Shown piece by piece: positions 1 through 8,117 of a stretch of 64,000 nucleotides of DNA. A program made the position numbers and the translations under genes. The notes under the pieces were generated by a model that worked only from the letters and a program-made list of their open reading frames with translations, made no database searches and had not been told where the DNA came from. Source of the DNA: Deltaproteobacteria bacterium (GTDB lineage: Bacteria > Myxococcota_A > UBA9042 > PHBI01); the NCBI GenBank assembly GCA_020632715.1, contig JACKFA010000001.1, positions 992,001-1,056,000 on the forward strand, written 5' to 3'. Each line of letters opens with the position of its first letter. Within the stretch, counting starts at the first letter, position 1.

Positions 1-845
1 CCGACGCAGCAGGGGGTCTCGGTCGGGAGGTGCACGCAGCCGACGTCGTCGTCGCAGAGGTCGATGGTGCAGACGTTGTCGTCGTCGCAGGCGTCGGCCT
101 CGCCCCCGCCGCACACGCCGTCGGCCTGGCACGTCTCGCCGACCGTGCACGGGTTCCCGTCGTCGCAGGCGCCGACGTGCGGCGTGTGGTGGCAGCCGGC
201 GGTGTCGCAGGCGTCGTCGGTGCAGGGGTCGCCGTCGTCGCACGTCTCCCCCGCGCCGACGCACACCCCCTCGACGCAGGCGTCGACCGCGGTGCACGGG
301 TCGAGGTCGTCGCAGGGGATCCCGTCGAGCGGGTCCGAGCCGCAGCCGATCGCCGGGTCACAGAAGGCGACCGCGCAGGGCCCGTCGAGGTCGCCGCAGG
401 TGACGGCCTCGCCGCGGCACGCCCCGGCCACGCACGTGGCGTTCTGCACGCACTTGTCGCCGTCGTCGCAGGCCGCGCCGTCGGTGACCGCGGAGAGCGC
501 GAAGCGATCGCGCGTCGGGTCGCACGCGAGGCAGGCCGTCCGCGTGGACGCCTCGCCGCTCGCGTAGCAGCGGTCGGACACGAGGCACGCGTCGGCAGCG
601 AGCGTCCAGACGCAGTGCGGCGACGCCGCCGCGAGATCGCAGCGGTCCACCGTGCAGGCGAGCCCGTCGTCGCACTCGCCGTCGCCCGCGCACGAGGGCG
701 CCGGGAGCGTGTCGACGCCCTCGGCGACGTCCTGGCCGACGACCCCGTCGCGCACGCGCTCGATGCCGCTGTCACCCTCGCCGCAGCCCGCGCCGAGCGC
801 CGCGAGCGCGGCCCCCGTCACGCCGATGAGAATCCACGCCTTCAC
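1..845 (-). CDS. Cys-rich repeat lipoprotein, C-terminus beyond left edge
   Basis: Exported lipoprotein of unknown function; about 281 N-terminal residues are present. Start is GTG at 845-843, which overlaps the TGA of the upstream gene (GTGA), so the pair is translationally coupled. The N-terminus is a lipoprotein signal peptide ending in a lipobox (LGAGC, Cys about residue 20). After an acidic linker come Cys-rich units of the type CDDGDPCTDDACDTAGC and CDDGNPCTVGETC, resembling the Dictyostelium-type CTDC repeat family that is common in myxobacterial surface proteins. Such repeats are presumed to be disulfide-stabilised and extracellular. It shares this architecture with the preceding gene, so the two may act together at the cell surface. 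Function is not inferable. Confidence 0.85.
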   Translation of the reverse strand, partial: MKAWILIGVTGAALAALGAGCGEGDSGIERVRDGVVGQDVAEGVDTLPAPSCAGDGECDDGLACTVDRCDLAAASPHCVWTLAADACLVSDRCYASGEASTRTACLACDPTRDRFALSAVTDGAACDDGDKCVQNATCVAGACRGEAVTCGDLDGPCAVAFCDPAIGCGSDPLDGIPCDDLDPCTAVDACVEGVCVGAGETCDDGDPCTDDACDTAGCHHTPHVGACDDGNPCTVGETCQADGVCGGGEADACDDDNVCTIDLCDDDVGCVHLPTETPCCV

Positions 846-3835
846 TGGCCGAGCCTCCCGCCGACGACGGTGTTGCCGCCGCTCCGATAGAGCGTCTGCG
901 GCACGATGCTGATGCCGGTCCCCGCCGGCAGCGACGGCAACGCCCCGGAGAGGTCGATGTCGGGGAGCGGGATGCTGCCGAGCTCCGTGCCCGCGAGGCT
1001 CGTGAGGAGGCCGCCGATGACCTGCTCCTCGATGATGTCCTGCAAGGCGCCCTCGGCGGCGATGAGCCCCTCCTGGACGACGTCGACCTGGGTCTCGGCG
1101 CTCGAGATGCTCGTGATCTTCGCGGTGATCTCGCCGCCCGCCTGCGAGAGCTGCACGTTCGCGACGATCGACGCCCAGATGATCGCGGTCAGCGGCTGGT
1201 TGTTGACCCTCATGTCGGCCACGACCTTGATGTCGCCAATGTGCGCCTTGAGGCCGCCGCCGCCGCAGTCGCTCGCGGTCGGGGCGAGCATCCCCGACAC
1301 CGTCATCGTCAAGTTCGTGATGCCGGGCGGGAGGCTCGCCCCCTGGAGCCAGGAGGCGGGCACCGGGAACTCGAGGAGCCCGCCGCGCCAGGCCGCGTAG
1401 AGGAGCTGGTTCAGCGTGTCGTCCGCGAGCACGAGCTCGAGGTCGCGCACGCCGGGGTTCGCGAGCGTCTGCGTGCCGCTGCCGCACGCCCTCCGGTCGG
1501 GGATCCCGAGGTTCGAGTACGGCGTCACCTGCGGGTTGTGGTAGCCGCCGGCGCGCAGCACGAAGCGCCCGCCGCTCGTGTTGAAGGTGATGGCCTGGAA
1601 GTCGGTGATGACGTCCACGCCGATGTTGCCGCCCCCCTGCACCTTCGGGACGTCGAAGCTCGTCGTGAACGCGAGCGCCCGCAGCGCGTCGCGCACGAGC
1701 GGCTGGAGGACGGGCTTGATCTGCGAGGCGAAGGCGTCCTCGATGTTGTCGACGAGGTCGTCGATGAAGAAGCCGAGCACGAAGTCGAGGAGCGGCCCGA
1801 GGACGCCGTCGATGTGCGTGTCGACGCCGTTGATCGTGACCACCGCGCGCGGGACGCCGACGACGACGTCGTGCCCGGAGCTCGCCGAGATCGACACGTC
1901 GAGGTCGATGACGATGCTCGAGAACGTGATGTAGCCCGTGACCGGCGACGGGCCCCAGCAGTCGAAGAAGCCCGCCGAGCAGGTCTTCACGGCGCGGACG
2001 TTCATGCGCCCGTTGCGGATGGTCGCGCGCATGTTGAGGCCGCCGCTGATGGGCTTCAGCGCGACGGTCGGCGGCGTGTAGGTGAAGTTCGTGAGGTAGA
2101 CGTCGTATTTGCCGACGAGCCCGCCCGCGTCGGCGTTGTGGGCCGCCGGGCTCGGGATGAGGCCGGAGATGTCGAAGCTCTTGAGCACGAGCTCGAAGAT
2201 CGTGCCGAGGTCGTTCGGCGGGAGCGAGCGCGAGTTGTCGTCGATGGCGTTCTTCCCGAGCCAGACGCCCACCCCCTCGGCGACGATGCCGTTCCGCGGC
2301 GTCGTCGGCTTGTGGTAGCCGGTCGACCAGAGGAACGAGGAGACGTGCCGGCGCTGGGTGCCGAGGGCGTCGGTCGCCTCGATGATGAGGGTGTTGCCGC
2401 CCTCCGTCGGCGTGATGGACCGGGAGAACGCGCCCGTCGCGCTGTTCACCGAGGTCGTCACGCCGTTGACCTTGAGCGACGTGATGGAGCCCGCGCCGCT
2501 CACCACGGTCCCCGACACGGTGACCGTCGACGACGCCGACGCGCCCTGGATCGTCGCCCCGCGCACCGGCGACGTGACCGTGATGGTCGGGCGGCAGGTG
2601 TTGCTCACGACGAGGTCGTGGCGGCAGCCGAGGGCCGGGTTGCAGCTGTCGAGCGTGCAGGCGTTGTGGTCGTCGCAGTCGACCGTCTGCCCCTGACACG
2701 CCCCCTGCTCGCAGCGGTCGAAGGCGGTGCAGGCGCTGCCGTCGTCGCAGGCGACCTGGTTGTTCGCGTTCACGCAGCCGGTGTCGTGGTCGCAGGAGTC
2801 GGTCGTGCAGAGGTTGCCGTCGTCGCAGGCGAGCGGCGTCGCGCCCGGGACGCACACGCGGTTCCGGCAGATGTCCCCGACCGTGCAGGCGTCGCCGTCG
2901 TCGCACGCGATGGCGTTCGGGACGTGGGTCACGCCGACCTCGGGGTCGCAGAGGTCGTCCGTGCAGACGTTGCCGTCGTCGAGCGGGACGGGCGCGCCGC
3001 GGCAGGCGCCGGCGTCGCACGTGTCGTTCTCGGTGCAGGCGTTCTGGTCGTCGCAGGGCGCGGTGTTGAAGGGGTAGACGCAGCCGCGCTCGGGGTCGCA
3101 GGCCTCGTCGGTGCAGGGGTTGTCGTCGCGGCAGAGCTCGGCGATCGAGGTGTGGAGGCAGCCCCCGTCGGGGTGGCAGGCGTCGATCGTGCAGATGTCG
3201 CCGTCGTCGCAGGAGCGCGCGACGCCGACGCAGAGGCCGGCGACGCACTGATCGCCCTCGGTGCACGCGTCGCCGTCGTCGCAGGCGCCGCCGACCGGGG
3301 TGTGGACGCAGCCGACCCAGGGCTCGCAGGCGTCCATCGTGCAGGTGTTGCCGTCGTCGCAGGCGCCGGCCGCGACCTGCTCGCAGGGATCCTTCCCGCA
3401 GAGCTCGGGCGCGGGCTCGTGGGTGCACTCGCCGGTGTCGACGTCGCAGCCGTCCGCCGTGCAGCGATCGTGATCGTCGCAGGGCTTCGCGGCGCCGCGG
3501 CAGACGCCCGCCTCGCACGCGTCGTCGACGGTGCACGGGTCGTCGTCGTCGCAGGCGGCGTCGCGCGGGCTCCAGGAGCGCGTCGCGATGATGACCCGGC
3601 AGCCCTCGCACGGGTTCAGCGGGTTCTCGGCGCCGTTGTCGACGCAGCGGCCGCCGATCTGGCACTGGTCCTCGCCGCAGACGAGGGGGGCCGACGTGGC
3701 GTCGACCTCGGTCACGTCGGCGCCGACGATCCCGGTGTCGGGCGTGAGCGCGCCGGTCGACGTGTCGCCGGTGCAGGCCGCGGCGAGGAGGGCGATGAGG
3801 CAGCCGAGTGCGGCGACCGCCGTGCGTGGGTCCAT
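842..3835 (-). CDS. Large Cys-rich lipoprotein with Ig-like and possible BPI/TULIP-like C-terminal region
   Basis: 997-residue predicted outer-surface lipoprotein. The start ATG (3835-3833) has a GGGAG-type Shine-Dalgarno and precedes a signal peptide with lipobox LAAAC (Cys about 21). Residues about 40-410 are a tandem array of Cys-rich units (for example CDDGNLCTTDSCDHDTGC), Dicty_CTDC-like. Residues about 412-500 look like a bacterial Ig-type beta sandwich (SPVRGATIQGASASSTVTVSG onward, ending in EATDALGTQR). The remaining 500 residues have no Cys array and alternate amphipathic strands with a central helix pair. Stretches such as ADDTLNQLLYAAWRGGLLEF resemble BPI/LBP-type lipid-binding proteins; this is inference from pattern, not a search. 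A longer upstream reading exists but lacks a signal peptide. The gene is coupled by GTGA overlap to the next Cys-rich lipoprotein. Confidence 0.85.
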   Translation of the reverse strand: MDPRTAVAALGCLIALLAAACTGDTSTGALTPDTGIVGADVTEVDATSAPLVCGEDQCQIGGRCVDNGAENPLNPCEGCRVIIATRSWSPRDAACDDDDPCTVDDACEAGVCRGAAKPCDDHDRCTADGCDVDTGECTHEPAPELCGKDPCEQVAAGACDDGNTCTMDACEPWVGCVHTPVGGACDDGDACTEGDQCVAGLCVGVARSCDDGDICTIDACHPDGGCLHTSIAELCRDDNPCTDEACDPERGCVYPFNTAPCDDQNACTENDTCDAGACRGAPVPLDDGNVCTDDLCDPEVGVTHVPNAIACDDGDACTVGDICRNRVCVPGATPLACDDGNLCTTDSCDHDTGCVNANNQVACDDGSACTAFDRCEQGACQGQTVDCDDHNACTLDSCNPALGCRHDLVVSNTCRPTITVTSPVRGATIQGASASSTVTVSGTVVSGAGSITSLKVNGVTTSVNSATGAFSRSITPTEGGNTLIIEATDALGTQRRHVSSFLWSTGYHKPTTPRNGIVAEGVGVWLGKNAIDDNSRSLPPNDLGTIFELVLKSFDISGLIPSPAAHNADAGGLVGKYDVYLTNFTYTPPTVALKPISGGLNMRATIRNGRMNVRAVKTCSAGFFDCWGPSPVTGYITFSSIVIDLDVSISASSGHDVVVGVPRAVVTINGVDTHIDGVLGPLLDFVLGFFIDDLVDNIEDAFASQIKPVLQPLVRDALRALAFTTSFDVPKVQGGGNIGVDVITDFQAITFNTSGGRFVLRAGGYHNPQVTPYSNLGIPDRRACGSGTQTLANPGVRDLELVLADDTLNQLLYAAWRGGLLEFPVPASWLQGASLPPGITNLTMTVSGMLAPTASDCGGGGLKAHIGDIKVVADMRVNNQPLTAIIWASIVANVQLSQAGGEITAKITSISSAETQVDVVQEGLIAAEGALQDIIEEQVIGGLLTSLAGTELGSIPLPDIDLSGALPSLPAGTGISIVPQTLYRSGGNTVVGGRLGQ
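2630..3560 (-). repeat. Degenerate tandem repeat encoding Cys-rich CTDC-type units
   Basis: Recurring GTCGTCGCAGG-type words (reverse strand CCTGCGACGAC) appear every 60-130 bases through this stretch and again at about 60-480 in the neighbouring gene. They encode CDDGN/CDDGD at the start of each protein repeat. Spacing is irregular and the units differ, so this is a protein-coding repeat, not a CRISPR array. Confidence 0.7.
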
Positions 3836-4035
3836 GGTGGGGCTCCCTGGGTTGACCTCCGGAGCCCGGAGACTACCCGCGGACCGGGGTCGTTGGAAGA
3901 TAAAGCCTCCGAACCCTGACCGCGCGGTCATGCGGGGGGGTGCGAAAGGCGGCACGCACCTGCGAGCCGCCGGATCGCGTAGTCTACCTCGCACCACCCC
4001 GCGCAAGTTGTTGGAATAAAAGGAGCGGACGCGCT

Positions 4036-4050
4036 GGCACAGGCCTTGCT
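4036..4050 (+). promoter_or_regulatory. Sigma-54 promoter P1
   Basis: TGGCACAGGCCTTGCT at 4035-4050: GG (4036-4037) and GC (4048-4049) separated by exactly 10 bases, an almost perfect -24/-12 element. Predicted transcription start is about 4061, 25 nt before the ATG of the downstream small membrane protein and upstream of its Shine-Dalgarno. The 3836-4030 stretch before it holds a perfect GACCGCGCGGTC palindrome (3919-3930) and GCCGGATCGCG (3969-3979), the latter also found upstream of P2. Confidence 0.85.
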
Positions 4051-4085
4051 CATAGGCAGGCCCGAGACTTTTGGAGGTCCCGACC

Positions 4086-4370
4086 ATGACGCAGACGAAC
4101 CACTCCCGCTTCTTCAGTGTCCTCGCCGCCGCCTTCGGCGCCCTCGCCATCGTGATGGCGCTCTGCCTCGTCCCCGCCGGTGTGACCGCGCTCGCCATCG
4201 TCGCCTTCGCGACGACGGCCGTCGGCCTCATCCGCGGCGAGGGTGGCGCGGCGCTCGTCGGCGCGGCCCTGTCCGCGACCGCGATGGCTGGCCCGACCTT
4301 CATCGCCGGCGTCTTCGCGATGGCCGCGTTCACCGTGGTCATGAGCCGCGCCCGGGTCGCCGTCCGCTAG
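4086..4370 (+). CDS. Small hydrophobic membrane protein under sigma-54 control
   Basis: 94-residue protein of unknown function. ATG at 4086 is preceded by GGAGGT (4073-4078), ideal spacing; a TTG start 15 bases upstream overlaps that site and is less likely. After a short polar N-terminus (MTQTNHSRF) it is almost wholly hydrophobic, with probably three membrane segments (about residues 9-28, 32-60, 62-85), Ala/Gly-rich, ending in RARVAVR. It is monocistronic: a sigma-54 promoter ends 36 nt upstream and a strong intrinsic terminator lies 60 nt downstream. No family recognised. The promoter class suggests expression under a specific signal or developmental condition sensed by an enhancer-binding protein. 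Confidence 0.8.
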   Translation: MTQTNHSRFFSVLAAAFGALAIVMALCLVPAGVTALAIVAFATTAVGLIRGEGGAALVGAALSATAMAGPTFIAGVFAMAAFTVVMSRARVAVR

Positions 4371-4428
4371 CGACGCGCGCCACGGCACCCCTCCCGCGCC
4401 CTCCCGGCGCCGGATGATGGGCCTCCAG

Positions 4429-4460
4429 GCGGCACCCTTCGGGGTGCCGCTTTTCGTTTC
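4429..4460 (+). terminator. Intrinsic terminator with UUCG tetraloop
   Basis: GCGGCACCC (4429-4437), loop TTCG, GGGTGCCGC (4442-4450), then TTTTCGTTTC. A perfect 9-bp stem with a T-rich tail ends the small membrane protein transcript and isolates it from the ABC transporter gene. Confidence 0.85.
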
Positions 4461-4491
4461 GCGCTCGCCGGGCGCGCGCTACGGTCCCGGG

Positions 4492-6336
4492 ATGGAAGCT
4501 CCCGCCCCCTCCGACACGTCGAGCGCGGTGTCGCCGCCGCCCTCGGACGCCGTCCCGCCGCTCCGCCGCCTCCTCCGCTACGCACGCCCCCACCGGCGCC
4601 ACGTGTGGCTCGCCGTCACGTGCTCCATCTTGAACAAGGTCTTCGACCTCGCGCCGCCCGCGCTCATCGGCGCCGCGGTCGACATCGTGGTGCGGCGCGA
4701 GGACTCCGCCCTCGCCGCGCTCGGCGTGACCGACGTGCGCTGGCAGCTCGGCGTCCTCGGGATCATCACGCTCGTCATCTGGATCCTCGAGAGCGCGTTC
4801 GAGTACTTCGCGAAGTGGCTCTGGCGGACCCTCGCGCAGACCGCGCAGCACGAGCTCCGCCTCGACGCCTACGACCACCTGCAGCACCTGCAGCTCGCGT
4901 TCTTCGAGCGCTCGCGGACGGGCGGCCTCCTCGCCATCGTCAACGACGACGTGAACCAGCTCGAGCGCTTCCTCGACGTCGGCGCCGACCAGCTCCTCCA
5001 GACCTTCACCTCCACGCTCGTCATCGCGGTCGCGTTCTTCGCGATCGCCCCCGAGGTGGCGTGGCTCGCGATGATCCCGATCCCGTTCGTGCTCTGGGGG
5101 TCGATCGCGTTCCAGAAGCGGATCGCCCCGCGCTACGCCAAGGTGCGCGAGGAGAACGGGATCGTCTCGAGCCAGCTCGCGTCGAACCTCGCCGGGATCC
5201 CGACGATCAAGAGCTACACGGCCGAGCGCTTCGAGCTCGAGCGCATCCGCAAGCTCTCGGAGCGCTACAGCCAGGCGAACCACAAGGCGATCAGGCTGTC
5301 GTCGGCGTTCTCGCCGCTCATCCGCATGATCATCGTCGTCGGCTTCACGGCGACGCTCGTGCTCGGCGGCTTCTTCGTGGTCGACGGCTCCCTCGAGGTC
5401 GCGAGCTACAGCGTGCTCGTGTTCCTCACGCAGCGCCTCCTGTGGCCGCTGACGCAGCTCGGGCAGACCTTCGATCTCTACCAGCGCGCGATGGCGTCGA
5501 CGCGCCGCATCATGAACCTCCTCGACACGCCGGTGACCATCCGATCGGGCGACGTGGCCGTCTCCGCCGACGTCGTCGAGGGGGCCATCCGCTTCGAGGA
5601 CGTGCGCTTCGCGTACGCGGGGCGCCCGCCGGTCTTCGACGGGCTGAACGTCGCGATCGCCGCGGGCGAGACCGTCGCGTTCGTGGGGCCGACGGGCGCC
5701 GGGAAGTCGACGCTCGTGAAGCTCCTGCTCCGCATGTACGACCCCGATGGCGGGCGGATCCTCCTCGACGGGACGCCCATCGACAGCCTCCGCCTCGAGG
5801 ACTTACGGCGAGCCATCGGCTTCGTGTCGCAGGACGTCTACCTCTTCCACGGGACGGTCGCCGAGAACATCGCCTACGGCACGTTCGACGCCCCGCGCGA
5901 GGCCGTCGAGGCCGCCGCGCGCGCGGCCGAGGCGCACGACTTCATCATGGCGCTCCCCGAGGGCTACGACACGATCGTCGGCGAGTGGGGGCAGCGCCTC
6001 TCGGGCGGGCAGCGCCAGCGGATCTCGCTCGCGCGCGCGGTCTTGAAGGACCCGCCCGTGCTCGTGCTCGACGAGGCGACGTCGTCGGTCGACAACGAGA
6101 CGGAGGCGGCCATCCAGCGGAGCCTCGAGCGGGTCGCGGTCGATCGATCCACGATCGTCATCGCGCATCGCCTGTCGACCGTCCGGAACGCCCACCGCAT
6201 CTACGTCCTCGGCCACGGGGGCGTCGAGGAGAGCGGCACGCACGACGAGCTCGTCGCGCGCGACGGCGTCTACGCGGCGCTCTGGCGGGTGCAGACCGGC
6301 GAGCGCCGGCCGCCCGTGACGGTCGCGCTACCGTAG
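4492..6336 (+). CDS. ABC transporter, fused membrane and ATPase domains (exporter type)
   Basis: 614-residue half-transporter that should homodimerise in the inner membrane and export a hydrophobic substrate or lipid; substrate unknown. N-terminal ABC transmembrane domain (six helices, about residues 35-330) includes the typical FFERSRTGGLL and NDDVNQLERF coupling region. The ATPase domain (about 365-600) has Walker A GPTGAGKST, Q-loop FVSQDVYLFHGTVAENIAYG, signature LSGGQRQR, Walker B VLVLDEATSSVD and H-loop IAHRLST, all intact. Length is normal for the MsbA/YheI-like class. ATG at 4492 has no Shine-Dalgarno; GCTACGGT at 4478-4485 could be a -10 for a leaderless message. The reading frame continues upstream through a terminator, so the longer start is rejected. 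Confidence 0.93.
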   Translation: MEAPAPSDTSSAVSPPPSDAVPPLRRLLRYARPHRRHVWLAVTCSILNKVFDLAPPALIGAAVDIVVRREDSALAALGVTDVRWQLGVLGIITLVIWILESAFEYFAKWLWRTLAQTAQHELRLDAYDHLQHLQLAFFERSRTGGLLAIVNDDVNQLERFLDVGADQLLQTFTSTLVIAVAFFAIAPEVAWLAMIPIPFVLWGSIAFQKRIAPRYAKVREENGIVSSQLASNLAGIPTIKSYTAERFELERIRKLSERYSQANHKAIRLSSAFSPLIRMIIVVGFTATLVLGGFFVVDGSLEVASYSVLVFLTQRLLWPLTQLGQTFDLYQRAMASTRRIMNLLDTPVTIRSGDVAVSADVVEGAIRFEDVRFAYAGRPPVFDGLNVAIAAGETVAFVGPTGAGKSTLVKLLLRMYDPDGGRILLDGTPIDSLRLEDLRRAIGFVSQDVYLFHGTVAENIAYGTFDAPREAVEAAARAAEAHDFIMALPEGYDTIVGEWGQRLSGGQRQRISLARAVLKDPPVLVLDEATSSVDNETEAAIQRSLERVAVDRSTIVIAHRLSTVRNAHRIYVLGHGGVEESGTHDELVARDGVYAALWRVQTGERRPPVTVALP

Positions 6337-6359
6337 CGACGGTAGGTCTTACCGTTCGG
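6319..6359 (+). promoter_or_regulatory. Cluster of TACCGT/ACGGTA motifs, candidate activator site for P2
   Basis: CTACCGT (6328-6334) and ACGGTAG (6339-6345) form a perfect inverted repeat with a 4-base spacer; TTACCGTTCGG follows at 6349-6359, and ACGGTCG precedes at 6319. They lie about 85-125 bases upstream of the P2 -24 element, the usual place for enhancer-binding-protein sites, and overlap the end of the ABC transporter gene. The same core recurs upstream of P3. Confidence 0.5.
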
Positions 6360-6440
6360 GGCGCTGTGTCCGGGCGGGGTGTCCGGGGCCGGATCGCGCA
6401 AGTCGTCGATCTCACGTGGTCCCGGGGTGTGACCGAGCGG

Positions 6441-6456
6441 TGGCACGGGCCTTGCT
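6441..6456 (+). promoter_or_regulatory. Sigma-54 promoter P2
   Basis: TGGCACGGGCCTTGCT: GG at 6442-6443 and GC at 6454-6455, 10 bases apart, matching the TGGCACG-N4-TTGCW consensus. Predicted start about 6467, giving a leader of about 38 nt before the ATG at 6505. Confidence 0.88.
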
Positions 6457-6504
6457 CATGTCTTCGGCACCACACGGACACGGACACCGACCCCGGAGAC
6501 CACG

Positions 6505-6813
6505 ATGCGCCGCTTCATCCTCGCCACCACGACCCTCCTCGTCGCCACCTTCGCCCTCCTCGGCGCCGCCCACGCCGCCCCGCAGGCGCTGCCCGAGGGA
6601 AGCATCGTCGTCATCGGCCCGTTCCCGCTCGACGAGGTCCCCGCCGAGCTCCGCGAGGAGGCGATGGTGATCGACATGGCCCCGCCGGTGCGGCTCCACA
6701 TCGGCTTCTTCGAGATCGACCGCGAGACCGGCGAGTGCTGGATCGACGGCGCCGCCCCCGGCCTCGTCGAGCTCGACCCGATGCTCATCGAGGTCGCCAT
6801 CCCGCGCAGCTGA
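6505..6813 (+). CDS. Small secreted protein under sigma-54 control
   Basis: 102 residues. ATG with GGAG 7-10 bases upstream. A clear Sec signal peptide ends in AAHA (about residue 24), leaving a mature protein of about 78 residues that starts APQALPEGS. The mature part is acidic with a single Cys (GECWIDG), so no intramolecular disulfide. No lipobox and no recognised family. Monocistronic between promoter P2 and a strong terminator. Its PEGSIVVIG segment is loosely similar to LPTFVVVGH in the 8118-8465 protein, which has the same promoter type; that relationship is tentative. Confidence 0.8.
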   Translation: MRRFILATTTLLVATFALLGAAHAAPQALPEGSIVVIGPFPLDEVPAELREEAMVIDMAPPVRLHIGFFEIDRETGECWIDGAAPGLVELDPMLIEVAIPRS

Positions 6814-6863
6814 GCTCGCCCCCAGGATTCGCGTTCCGATCCGCCCGCGGATCGGATCCTCCC

Positions 6864-6902
6864 AACGCCGGCTGATGGTGGTCAGTCGGCGTTGCTTTTT
6901 TT
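6864..6902 (+). terminator. Intrinsic terminator
   Basis: AACGCCG-G-CTGA (6864-6875), loop TGGTGG, TCAG-T-CGGCGTT (6882-6893), followed by GC and seven Ts (6896-6902). The stem is perfect apart from one G-T wobble. It ends the small secreted protein transcript and faces the convergent hydrolase gene. Confidence 0.9.
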
Positions 6903-6957
6903 CTCCCTCGCGACGCGTCGGCGCGCCGCTCACGCGGTCACGCCCCGCCTCGCGGCG

Positions 6958-7890
6958 TCACGCGCCGTCACGCCGCCGGTGCCGCACCGCGATCGTCTCG
7001 ATCGTCGGGGGCCGCCTCGGCGCCGTCCCCTTCTCCTTCCCCCGGAGCGTCGCCCGCTGGGCGTAGGGGTCGTCGAGGAACGCGAGGAGCTCTCGCGCGA
7101 AGAGGTCGGGCGCCTCCGCGTGCGGGAAGTGGCCGCAGCCCGCGAAGCGCACGAGCCGCACGCCCTGCAGGAAGTCGAGCGCCTGCACGCCGTGGCGCCA
7201 CGGCACGACCGGGTCCTTGTCCCCCCAGAAGAGCCGCACCGGCGGCAGCGCGTCGATGCGCTTCGCGTGATCGAGGAAGTGGACCCGCTGCCCGCCGAGG
7301 CCCACGACGCCGCGCGTCGTCCGCACGAAGGCGCGGGCGCTCCCGGGCGCGCCGTTCGCCGCCGCGAGCCACGCGCGCTCCGAGTGCCCCATGCCGCGAC
7401 CGGCCACGACGCGCACGCCGAGGCCCGTCCCGAGCTTCATGAAGGGCTGCATGAAGCGCGTCCCGAGCGGGAGCGCGAGGAGCCTGAGCGCCGGGTGCAC
7501 CCCGCGCCCGAGCCCGCCCGGCGCGACGAGCGCGACGCGGCGCATGCGGTGGCCGTGCGACAACAACATGAACTGCGCGACGCCGCCGCCGTAGGAGTGC
7601 CCCGCCACGTCGAACTCGTCGAGGCCGAGGTAGTCGCACCACTGACCCACGACGCGCGCGTGCCAGCCGAGATCGTAGCTCGCGTCCGGCCGCTCCGAGA
7701 GCCCGTGGCCGGGCAGGTCGATCGCGAGCACGCGGCGGTGCCGCGCGAGCGCCGTGACCGAACGTGACCAGGTGCGATGCGAGTCGGCGAGCCCGTGCAG
7801 GAGCACGAGCGGCCGCCCGCGCCCAGCCTCGATCCAGTGCACCTCGACGCCACCCGCGCGCGTCCGGCGTGAAACGAATCCATGCGTCAT
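6958..7890 (-). CDS. Alpha/beta hydrolase
   Basis: 310-residue hydrolase of the alpha/beta fold; substrate unknown (esterase, epoxide hydrolase or haloalkane-type activities are all possible). Visible landmarks: oxyanion motif VLLHGLADSHRTW near the N-terminus, strand DLPGHGLSERPD, nucleophile elbow GHSYGGG, acid in LFWGDKDPVVP and catalytic His in GCGHFPHAEAP, so the triad is complete. There is no signal peptide. ATG at 7890-7888 is chosen because similarity begins just after it (MTHGFVSRR); no good Shine-Dalgarno is seen. The gene is divergent from the 8118 gene and shares with it the 7891-8117 region containing the inverted repeats and P3. Confidence 0.88.
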   Translation of the reverse strand: MTHGFVSRRTRAGGVEVHWIEAGRGRPLVLLHGLADSHRTWSRSVTALARHRRVLAIDLPGHGLSERPDASYDLGWHARVVGQWCDYLGLDEFDVAGHSYGGGVAQFMLLSHGHRMRRVALVAPGGLGRGVHPALRLLALPLGTRFMQPFMKLGTGLGVRVVAGRGMGHSERAWLAAANGAPGSARAFVRTTRGVVGLGGQRVHFLDHAKRIDALPPVRLFWGDKDPVVPWRHGVQALDFLQGVRLVRFAGCGHFPHAEAPDLFARELLAFLDDPYAQRATLRGKEKGTAPRRPPTIETIAVRHRRRDGA

Positions 7891-7963
7891 CGCAGCGACG
7901 GACGTTATCGGAGCCGTCACCGTCGCGCCAGGTTTCCGTGACACCGCTGTCACCGACCTCGCC

Positions 7964-8015
7964 GACCGTCGGTCCCGACGGTCGCTACCGTCGGGGCGGC
8001 CGCGACCTACCGTCG
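7964..8015 (+). promoter_or_regulatory. Inverted and direct repeats upstream of P3, candidate activator sites
   Basis: GACCGTCGG (7964-7972), TC, CCGACGGTC (7975-7983) is a perfect 9-bp inverted repeat; TACCGTCGG (7986-7994) and CTACCGTCG (8007-8015) add two direct copies. They sit 50-100 bases upstream of the P3 -24 element, between it and the divergent hydrolase. The TACCGT core is shared with the cluster upstream of P2. Confidence 0.5.
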
Positions 8016-8064
8016 CGTCACGTCGCGCCGCGGCGTGACCACGTGATTTCAAACACTTACGCGC

Positions 8065-8080
8065 TGGCACACGGCTTGCT
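8065..8080 (+). promoter_or_regulatory. Sigma-54 promoter P3
   Basis: TGGCACACGGCTTGCT: GG at 8066-8067 and GC at 8078-8079 with 10 bases between. Predicted start about 8091, 27 nt before the ATG at 8118. The surrounding word CGCGCTGGCACA is also found at P1. Confidence 0.87.
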
Positions 8081-8117
8081 CTGGAGCCCGGGCGTCCACC
8101 ACAGCGGAGACTTCGAC

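Noticed and set aside
60..3560. Regularly recurring GTCGTCGCAGG words resembling a CRISPR array
   Set aside because: Spacing and unit sequence are irregular and each word encodes CDDG in a Cys-rich protein repeat.
5803..6243. Possible minus-strand gene inside the ABC transporter
   Set aside because: Low-complexity Arg/Asp composition, no start signal, wholly inside a well-supported gene.
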